Below, piece after piece: positions 56,385 to 64,000 of a DNA stretch of 64,000 nucleotides. The first letter of the stretch is position 1. The number at the start of each line of letters is the position of its first letter. Under the pieces are notes generated by a model. The model searched no databases. It was given only the letters and a program-made list of their open reading frames with translations, and had not been told where the DNA came from. Source of the DNA: Adiantum capillus-veneris. Its lineage: Eukaryota; Streptophyta; Polypodiopsida; Polypodiales; Pteridaceae. The stretch lies in the NCBI GenBank assembly GCA_014529385.2, contig CM043958.1, forward strand, positions 81,527,525 through 81,591,524, given 5' to 3'. A program made the position numbers and the translations under genes.

Positions 56385-57200
56385 TCAAGGTGGTCTGTAC
56401 GATGACTGTAGAATGAACCACTTTGGGGGTGCATAATGCCATGTGATGTGACCTACATCCCAACGGAAAAAGATTGACAACCTTGCCCATTTGCGGAGAA
56501 AGAGGCATCGACGCTGCTCCGCTACCCTAGAGGAGCCGGCTGAAGAATCCCACTGACTGCGAAGAGTATGCAGCAGCTCTATCCAAATGGATGTCAAAAT
56601 GGTGGACATAGGGGACTACTGTGCGCTCAGAATGTGGGCGCATCGAGCCTTCCACATGGTCCAAAGCCTGATGATGCATATCGTGGTGAATACTGTGTCT
56701 CGCTGGCATAAATTTAACTCGTGACCTGCATCTAGGATCATCTGTAGAGTGCCCCCTCTATAACCCAAGGAAGTAAGCAGGAAGACCAGATCTATGGCCA
56801 AACCCTGGAAAAAGATGTGTCATGCAACTTCTCCCCACGTCACGAACCCATCGTAGATGCCCACTCGAATCAACAAACAACAAACTACCATCCACATTGG
56901 TTGCGCCAAAGGACAAACCCAAAAACAGTGCCTCAAAGACTCGGGCTCTGAAGTACATCTCTAACAAGTCGGATCATGACCAGTGATTGCCGACCAAGTA
57001 CCAACATGTGATATCTTCCGCATGAAAAAACATATCTTATAGCTGATGTGGAGCTTCCAGATTCCAAATCCATGACCAAAACTGTATTTGGAAGGCGCCG
57101 AGGATGTACTCATCCTGCCAAACCTTTCACTAGCGTGGACGCTGAGAAGGGTGCCAAGTCTGCAGAAGAAATCTTCTCCCAAGGGAAACAAAGTACTCAA
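56385..57200 (-). pseudogene. LINE fragment with zf-RVT zinc-binding domain
   Basis: Reading leftwards from 57200: GIWKLHISYKICFFMRKISH, GHDPTC, then SLRHCFWVCPLAQPMW in another frame, DGFVTWGEVAWHIF, and CIIRLWTMWKARCAHIL near 56670. This is the order seen in the zf-RVT domain at the C-terminus of plant LINE reverse transcriptases (W-K-L, P-K-x-F-x-W, C-P-x-C, x-H-x-F-x-C, W-x-x-W-x-x-R). LINE element A shows no such domain, so this is a third LINE lineage. The RT core is missing and frames shift. Confidence 0.7.
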
Positions 57201-57212
57201 AAAAGGATAGAG

Positions 57213-57215
<3 letters not shown>

Positions 57216-57295
<80 letters not shown>
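57216..57295. repeat. (CT)n microsatellite
   Basis: About 40 uninterrupted CT units, one of the longest in the window. Confidence 0.98.
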
Positions 57296-57296
<1 letters not shown>

Positions 57297-57344
57297 GACT
57301 CTCTCTTTCTCACCTCCCTACTCATATATACAATTCAAGCTAGC

Positions 57345-57496
57345 TGCTTAGTTCACATCTAGCAGTTTAGGATACTATAGTACCCCTTTTTCAGTACCTT
57401 TTTATTTTTGGTACTCAGACATTGTAGATTCACCGCGTTGTAACTTTGGGTCTCACAGATCATTCTGGCCTTTTGAAGACGTTAATATAACATTTC

Positions 57497-57556
<60 letters not shown>
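57345..57556 (+). mobile_element. LINE A family 3' tail ending in (CT)n
   Basis: AGTTCACATCTAGCAGTTTA (57351-57370) matches the start of the LINE A 3' UTR. CTGGCCTTTTGAAGACGTTA and ATATAACATTTCA match the reverse complement of 58120-58200. The tail passes straight into about 28 CT units (57500-57556). Confidence 0.7.
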
Positions 57557-57559
<3 letters not shown>

Positions 57560-58119
57560 GTGACGATTGGTCACATCAGCTCAAAGTATCATCAGAGTGA
57601 GGAGCACTTTGTTTGCACATGCAAAGCTTAGGATGATATTAGAGATGAGTCGACTTTTTTTTTTTGCTCCCTTTTGACCAGTTGACCTTAAACCACCCAT
57701 TTGGGGATTTTTAAAGCCATGCCGCTTCACAAAACCGATACCTTGTTTACTCGTGACTCAAGTCTCACATCCAAATTTTATTATTTCACATGTTTTGACA
57801 GGTAAATTTGAATGTATATTCAATGTATAACTATAGGTACATACATGTAAAACGAAACATGTGTTTCGCTTTCTTTGAGCCTCGAAACGAAACGTTTCAG
57901 AAACCTCGAAACCCAAAAACGCACGAAACGCCGAAACGTTTCATGTCACACTGGTTGATAAGATCTATTGACTCAACGAAACCAAAAGTTAGACACGGTT
58001 TATTTTGTTTTGTATTGAGGACTACACCTCGGTTGTAGTTGACTTTCATTGATCTCGTATATTTTACCTTGAGCTATGTGCGCTTGAGGTGTTTTTGATA
58101 GAACCAGTAAAGAGAGAAA
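57557..58119. other. unassigned region
   Basis: Short CGAAACG words recur at 57885-57945. No gene supported. Confidence 0.3.
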
Positions 58120-58522
58120 AGAAATGAAATGTTATATTAGACGTCTTTAAAAGGTCAAAATGACCTATGAGACCAAACTGGTACAATCCTAATAAATCTG
58201 ATACAATGTCAGGGTACAAATATAAATTGATATGAAATAAGTTAAAGACTAAATGGCTACTGTCATGAATTAAAGCAGCTCATAGCAGTGTAGCACTATA
58301 AAGTGTGTGACGGTGAAATGAAATGTTATATTAGATGTCTTCAAAAGGCCAAAATGACCTATGAGAACAAACCGGTACAATCTTGATGAATCTGATACAA
58401 TGTCAGGGTACAAAAATAAAATGATATGAAATAAGTTAAAGACTAATGGCTACTGTCATGAATCTAAGCAGCTCAAAGTTGTGTAGCACTATGAAGTGTG
58501 TGACAATGAAACACTGGGTAGA
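58120..58522 (-). repeat. two tandem copies of the LINE A family 3' tail
   Basis: Units 58122-58313 and 58314-58505 are about 193 bases each and highly similar (AAATGAAATGTTATATTAGA start, GTGTAGCACTAT-AAGTGTGTGAC end). On the minus strand they read as the LINE 3' UTR shared with 57450-57500 and 23540-23459. They would be the 3' UTR of the minus-strand LINE at 59197-60837, separated from it by LTR B. Confidence 0.75.
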
Positions 58523-58527
58523 CAATC

Positions 58528-59191
58528 TGTAACAAACTGCTGACGTGTCAAAGCCTAAAGAATGGAGCCAACTTACACATGTGGCCGAGGGACCTAAACC
58601 CTAAGAAGAACAAGTAGCAGAAGAAGAAGAAGTCCTACCAACTTATGGGGACCCCGTCCGATAGGGCCCCAGTGACATAAAGGGATTAAAATAAAGCAAG
58701 ACCCACACACGCGCAAAAATTGATGACGTGGCAGATTTTCGAAAATTGCACTGACATGATGACGTGGCAGGCTGTATAGATTTTCGCGTTTTGCGTTGGC
58801 TGATGACATGGAAGGCTGTACGGATTTTCGTAAATTATGCTGGCAGCTTTTGGCATTGCTTTTTGAACCAGAAGCTTTTGAGTTTTAAAGGCTTTTCACT
58901 GTAACTGCTTTTCAGGCCAAGGGCCTTTAAATATGAGGTTAGGGCTCATTCTCTGGCATGCTTCTTGGAGAAGGTGCAGAGTCTCGAGTACCGGCTTGTA
59001 CTGAGTTAATGTAATATAAAGAAATACCGAAAGGGGCGCCAAGGTTTGGGGCCAATACTCTCTGGGGTGGAATTCTGTCACTCCGTTTCACATGTCATCT
59101 CTCTCTCTCTTTCAATTCAGTTGTTATTGAAGTGCTAAAAGTCTGTTCAGTCTGTTCTTTTCTATTGGCACGTGGTGCCCGTCTTGTGACA
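58528..59191 (+). repeat. solo LTR B
   Basis: 664 bases from TGTAACAAACTG to ...GTGACA, similar in length to LTR C (649). The flanks CAATC (58523-58527) and CGATC (59192-59196) differ at one base and may be the target duplication. It carries TGACGTGGCA at 58724-58733 and 58760-58769, a TTTAAATATG TATA-like box at 58926-58935 and the shared CGAAAGGGGCGCC block at 59029. No internal region adjoins it. Confidence 0.75.
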
Positions 59192-59196
59192 CGATC

Positions 59197-60837
59197 TCAG
59201 TGTATGAATATCAATGTCCGAGGATGTCCCGCATCGAGCGTTGTCCGAGGATGTACCGCATCGGTCACTATAGAATATCGTCGATGTCCACCATGGTAAG
59301 TACTTGTATTGGGCGTCTCGCATGTCAAGCTAAAGTAATCCATATCCTCTGTCGTAGTCTCCATCGATGCTGTGAGATATGCCCCAATCGCGAGCGTCTA
59401 GATCTCCCTAGCTCAATAGCCCGATCGATCAACGTACCTCTAGTGTGGGTGATATCTAGGCTCTGTTGAGTGGTCTGCCCCTCTGTCTACCCAATAGGTG
59501 GTCTAAAACCATATGTGATCTCCCTCTGAGATTGTCTCTTTGCTAGTCTCCACAATAGGCTCTCTCTATGTCTGCATAGCTCAAGTACAAATAGCCCAAG
59601 ACATCTCTGATCTTTATATCTCATGACCTTGGATAGTGGTCCAAAACCCTCTTTGTAGTGAGAATGAAATCGCCCCCGTACCTCGTTGTACACCGGACAG
59701 TGGCATATGTAATGCAACTGTCTCAGACTCCAAATGGCACAGCTGGCATATCTTGGCCTTTATAGGTCTCCCCCTAAATCTGCCAGTCTCAAGCTCAAGC
59801 TGATAAGAAGAGGTGCGTAGCTCACCAATAGCGCACGGTATCCCCAAAGATAAATGTGTATCCATATAACTAGGTCTAGTCACAAATCCGTCCTCCGTCA
59901 GTGGAGAAGATGATCTCTATAGAAAGACATCTTCGTGCCCAGCTCTCGTGTCGGCTGAATCCAAGTCCTAGTGTCAAGCTGAGACAGGTCCAGACGAATG
60001 AGCCTGGTAATCTTTGTGCACGTAATAGACAGAGGGTGCATCCAAAGAGTACTGGAAAGGAGGCAATCTATCCATATTGAAATCATGTAACTAAAACCAT
60101 GATGTCATCTGTCCATACCAGCTCGTATCCTCCTCTAGTGCTAGTTGTTGGGAAGACTCAAGAGCTAAGCCGGTATATCTATGTCTACGGAGGTCCCATA
60201 ACCCGTGCATAGTGGAGACTGATCTGGTGAGTGCCTTGACCACGAGTGGAGTTGCAGCCAGCTTTGCTCTAATAATCTTATGTGGTATTGAAGCCTTAGC
60301 TCTAATCATCCGAGAGATTAGAGAAACCAAAGGCCTCTCCATACATCTCCACCCATCAATGCTACCAGATCCTGTGGTGGTCCACTGAAGGTTTGAACCT
60401 GTGAATACATCCAATCTGGTTTGCCTAGGCTAGCATAAGCTTTGGTCAATCTAGTCTCAGTTGCTCTCCTCAATGAAAACATTGGCTCATAAGAAAATGT
60501 GGGTGTTGATCTCCTAACCCACTGTGGTGTGGTATCAAATACCATAACCTTTGTTTTGTCACAATTAACAAACAATCCACTATCGTGGGAAAACGCATGT
60601 AAAGCATCCTAGTGATGTTGCAACCCCTCTAAGGAATCAGAAATCGGCACAATATCATCAGCATCTAACAACGGAATCCACGTCCCAGCCAACTCAGCTC
60701 CTATATCACCTCCCCTCTCAATGTAATCAGAAACCTAATCCGCAAACGTGCCAAAGAGCGTCAGAGATAGCGGCCATCCCTACTTCACCCCAATGGAGTG
60801 AACTACATCAGATAACCCATCTGGGGTGCAAACTTGT
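59197..60837 (-). mobile_element. minus-strand LINE A family copy, 5' truncated
   Basis: From right to left: VHSIGVK-GWPLSLTLFGTF and ELAGTWIPLLDADDIV (RT, around 60830-60650), MFVNCDKTKVMVFDTTPQ and PMFSLRRATETRLTKAYASL (60575-60400), MERPLVSLISRMIRAKASIP, FYRDHLLH, then FVLELCRHRESLL near 59590 and an Arg-rich C-terminus to about 59230. Each block has a counterpart in LINE A ORF2. It begins mid-RT at LTR C, and its 3' end is interrupted by solo LTR B. Several stops occur. Confidence 0.9.
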
Positions 60838-61486
60838 TGTCACAACCCAGTGACGTGGCAACCCAAATACACACATTGTGGCAGCCCCGATACACACATA
60901 CTGCTAGCTGCAGAATTCCGTAGATGGCGTTGCGAAGCTAACGTGGCAGACCCGTGAAAAGCGGCAGAAAATGCGGAACCGTACAGGGATGGTGACATGG
61001 CAGGTAGCGTACGGAAAAACCTGTTGCTTTTTTCCTCTAGGCAGGGCTGGCTACGCTGCAGCTTTATTGAATTGCTTTAGTTTACTAAAGAAGGCTAGAG
61101 TTGACTTGGTTGATTTTATTAAAGCATAAGAGAAAGAGAGAGAAAGAGCCTTTGCTTTAATTTTATCAGGGCTGTTGATTTGACCAGCTTTTGGGCTCTG
61201 CTTTTAGCACCCCTTGTAATCTTTAAATATGTGGGTCGGCCTCTCACAACTCAAAGCATCTGGACGCAAAGTCTGAGTGTGAGCGCCTGCCCGCACTCTT
61301 GTACTTTGAACACAAATTAATACAAAAAAAAAATACCGAAAGGGGCGCCAGTCTTTGGGGCCAATATCTCTAGGCACGGAACTCCGTCGGGCCAGTGTCG
61401 AATCAATTGTGAACTGTAAACTGTTCAAAGTGATTATTTGTGGTGTCATGGTAGATTCTCGACTTGGAGTGTCCAAGTCTGTTACA
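60838..61486 (+). repeat. 5' LTR (LTR C) of a plus-strand Ty3-like element
   Basis: Starts TGTCACAACCCAGTGACGTG and ends TCTGTTACA, one base before a perfect primer site. It contains TGACGTGGCA (60851-60860), AACGTGGCAG near 60940, a TATA-like TTTAAATATG (61222-61231) and CGAAAGGGGCGCC at 61337. Alignable with LTR B along most of its length. Confidence 0.85.
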
Positions 61487-61487
61487 G

Positions 61488-61499
61488 TGGTATCAGAGC
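61488..61499 (+). other. primer binding site, tRNA-iMet
   Basis: TGGTATCAGAGC is an exact match to the complement of the plant initiator tRNA 3' end. It fixes the LTR C boundary and element direction. Confidence 0.92.
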
Positions 61500-61554
61500 A
61501 CCGCCGATTTCTCTTCTACGGGAAATCCGATCCCCATTTTTTTCCGCGGCACTG

Positions 61555-62706
61555 ATGGCTTCAGGCAGAGATCAGTCGACTTCCTCTGCATCCGACGATG
61601 CGGGAAGAGATCACAACGAAGATTCACACGAGGAGTATCGCCCGCCTCGGCCTACTCAGGCGGAGCTCGAAGAGATGGCGCGTCGACTATTGATCCGCGA
61701 TGCAACAAAGATGATGCTCAATTTTGCGAAGGACCCAAAATTTGCAAAATATATGAGTGAGACCTCTTTCCACGAGGTGCACACGCAGTGGTAGAAGACC
61801 ACAAACACACCCCCCAAACCTCCTACCCCCAAGAAGTATACAAAGAAAGAATTACTAGAGGTGGTTGATGCACAAATTGCTCAACTTTTTGACGCGCAGA
61901 ACAAAGCTAAAAAGCACGACAAAAAGCAGAAGAAAGGCGCTGACTTCCCGGGTTATTTGGGTCATCAGTCTACTTTTGAAAAGGCAAGAAAGCAGAAGAA
62001 GCGTGTTCGATTTGAAGGAGTACCCAGTTCTTCTTCTTCTTCTTCTTCTTCTTTTGATAGTTCTTCTAGCTCATCTAACTCAAGCGAAGAAGACAGAAAA
62101 GGCAAAAAGCGAAGCAAAAAGCAACGCTTCGGAAAGGGCAAGAGAAAGGCAAAGAAGTCTAAATCTCGCCCCGGGTTGAGAGTTCTACAGAGGACTCGTC
62201 TTCAGATAGTTCAAACTTTGACGACAGCAGCTTTTATGCAAAGAAGAAGAATTTTTATAAAGCCAACCAGTATGACTTTTTGAAAGACGAAAGCAAGAAA
62301 GTCCGAGAGTTTAAGGAAGGTGGACAGTCAATTAAATTCGACACGTTTTCTGGTTATAGAGATGCTTCGAAAGCTGTCTTTTGTATAGCAGTTTGACATC
62401 GCTTTCGCAGGAGGGCGTTACTCAGTGCACTCTAAGATTCGGAGAGTTGCCTCTTATTTTAAGGGAAATGCTCGAACTCGGTGGTCCACGCTTCTATTAA
62501 ACAAGACTGCGTTAGTTATATGGCTGAAATTCAAGAGGCTTTTAATTTCTTCTTGGCTGACTCGAGAGTATGAACGCGACATACGAACTGCTTGGAACCA
62601 TCTTCGGATGACCAAGAAGGATATAGTGGACGCTTATTGCGAGAGATTCTGGAGCTCTTTTTTACCCGCCTCTTCATTTAAGAAGATCTCGTTCAAGGAA
62701 CAGATT
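61555..62706 (+). pseudogene. gag of the plus-strand Ty3-like element, truncated
   Basis: ATG at 61555, 55 bases after the primer site, opens MASGRDQSTSSASDDAGRD. An in-frame stop at 61792-61794 interrupts it. The frame continues past it with ELLEVVDAQIAQLFDAQNKA, a Ser run and a Lys-rich stretch (KGKKRSKKQRFGKGKRKA). Shifts near 62170 and 62395 are followed by QSIKFDTFSGYRDASKA and SKIRRVASYFKGNARTRWST, then FKRLLISSWLTREYERD and AYCERFWSSFLPASS, the Ty3 gag capsid pattern. It ends abruptly at 62706, where unrelated sequence begins TGTTAGG. Confidence 0.78.
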
Positions 62707-63600
62707 TGTTAGGTGCAGCGGAATGAATGTTGTATTTTCTCAAGATTAGTGATCTTTATTGCTCAAGGTTCCTTTTAGTTCTTAGGGAAAGAGAGAGCTT
62801 TCCGTCTTAGGGAGAGTGCTATGATCACGAACAAAGTGAATGGATTGTGCGTGCAAGTGAATGAGACTGAGAGGAGGAGAGAGAAGAGATACGACACCCG
62901 AGAGGTTGTAAACCCCTCCTCCGAAGGCCCCACTCTCGTCGGCGAGAGTGGTCTACTTTGATTGCACAAAGGTGTACAATGCGTATGCAATGGACTAATG
63001 CAATGGGACTATGCCGATGACGACGACGGTGATGACGACGACGACTTGATGGCTGAAATCTGAGATCTTCTAATCGCTGAATTCCAGGACTGTTTCGGTG
63101 GCTGAAAATGACTGTTTCGGCTGCGTTTTTATGGCTGAAAATGGGGGAACATCTGCAACCGTCTTGGGGCTGATCTGCTACTATGTCATAGGCTGAAAAC
63201 TGTGTGTATCTGCTGCGGGTTAAGGCTGAAAACAAAAACGCTGATGGTTCCTGCTGCTAGCCAAAAACGCTGGGCTGATCTGACTCTGTAATCCAAAAAC
63301 GCTGATTGGGCTGTTTTGGGAAACGCTAGGGAAGCTTGTGAATTCCTGGCGATGGCAACAATCTGCTAACGCTAGGGTGCTAAAAGTCGATGGCGATGTC
63401 CTGCTGTGGGAGGAAACGCAAGGGCTGGGGTGTAGATGCAAAACGCCAGGGATGGGTGAAGATGCAAAAACGCTAGATGGTTGAGGGGCTACTACTGAGA
63501 AGTTGCCTGTTGAGCGGGAAGCTCCTACTACCTCTTCTGCCAGAAAGTCCTAACTTGGGTTTGCTTATATATTAACTTAGCAAAATTGCCCTACCTACTT
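62707..63600. other. unassigned motif-dense block, possibly an inserted LTR
   Basis: Begins TGTTAGGTGCAGCGG inside the gag. A perfect 9-base-arm hairpin occurs at 62930-62951. From about 63050 to 63480, GGCTGAAA(A) and AAAACGCT-GG words recur many times on the plus strand. No gene supported. Minus-strand frames are unremarkable. Confidence 0.45.
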
Positions 63601-64000
63601 TTGTTGGAAAGTCACTTAAAAATAATAAGTGAAAATACCAAAATAGGAAAATAGGCTAAATGCACTGGAAAATTCCCCTAACTGAATCTAATGGATTCTG
63701 ATGAGAATTCCGATGATCATGCTGTGTGCAACCGGAGGATATGCATCAAGGTTGTACCAATACGTACGTGTGGAGCCGTACTGTACGGTACGTCCATATT
63801 GATCCGTACAGTACGCGTATGGATCGTACAGTACGGTAATTTTTTTAAAAAAAAAATTAAAGCCCTTTTAGGCTATTTGGATATCGATTTGCATGATTTT
63901 TTCGCTGCCCAATGCCGCTGCCGAGCGTTACAGAGAAAGGCATTTGCAAACTGTGCAGAACCAGGTACCTACTACGAAACCTATGAACCCTTTGTGGAAA
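63601..64000. other. unassigned, with a GTAC-motif cluster
   Basis: 63757-63837 holds about eight GTAC words, several in CGTACAGTACG-type palindromes, followed by a poly-T/poly-A stretch (63838-63858). Nothing else is recognised to the window's end. Confidence 0.5.

Noticed and set aside
1-64000. CRISPR arrays, bacterial operons, rRNA genes
   Set aside because: Repeats are microsatellites or transposon copies without regular spacers. Gene structure with introns and plant retroelements excludes a prokaryotic source, and no rRNA-like blocks were seen.

Overview
This window looks like nuclear DNA of a land plant with a large, repeat-filled genome. The only complete protein-coding gene I can support is a four-exon galactinol synthase (GolS, minus strand, 33311-36251). 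It has clean GT-AG introns and encodes 347 residues. Nearly everything else is decayed transposable elements of plant type (Ty3/gypsy, Ty1/copia, APE-type LINEs, a CACTA/TNP2 remnant, SINE candidates), mixed with very long CT/GA, CA/GT and poly-C/poly-G tracts. A non-angiosperm such as a fern or lycophyte is my guess, because of the repeat style and because the GolS lacks the C-terminal APSAA-type ending usual in seed plants. That placement is inference only.

Layout. 1-5332: Ty3/gypsy pol on the plus strand (protease, reverse transcriptase, RNase H, integrase with two successive zinc-binding regions), followed by a separate ORF with a second, active-site-altered retropepsin-like domain. 5333-7906: AT-rich spacer. 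7907-11456: a long decayed Lys/Glu-rich ORF ending at a polypurine tract and LTR start. 11625-13191: minus-strand gag-protease remnant. 13571-13660: tRNA-like SINE candidate. 15825-16578 and 22839-23160: two inverted copies of one LTR-like repeat, enclosing a minus-strand Ty1/copia element (about 18215-22837) with an internal deletion. 23300-24300: LINE tail, microsatellites, a telomere-like degenerate stretch and hairpins. 25298-30351: a nearly full-length minus-strand Ty1/copia with both LTRs, perhaps inserted in a LINE whose endonuclease/RT follows at 30352-32600. 33090-36440: GolS locus, with a SINE candidate downstream and a striking 74-bp-arm foldback in intron 1. 37550-38990: CACTA TNP2 remnant. 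40071-41160: unidentified transposase-like remnant. 45463-46262: 3' end of an unrecognised host gene. 46399-47340: CT- and C-rich block. 47361-52660: a long LINE with ORF1 and ORF2. 55829-61499: nested LTRs and LINE copies of the same families. 61555-62706: Ty3-like gag with a perfect tRNA-iMet primer site. 62707-64000: motif-dense unassigned DNA ending in a cluster of GTAC motifs.

How it fits together. The window reads as layered insertions. A solo LTR sits inside a minus-strand LINE, and an LTR plus gag lies against the same LINE's 5' side. LINE 3' tails of one family recur at least five times and often end in CT repeats, which suggests that retrotransposition seeds many of the CT/GA tracts. 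Three related LTRs carry repeated ACGTGGC-type motifs that could make them responsive to bZIP regulators. No operons, CRISPR arrays, rRNA genes or canonical intact tRNA genes were seen.
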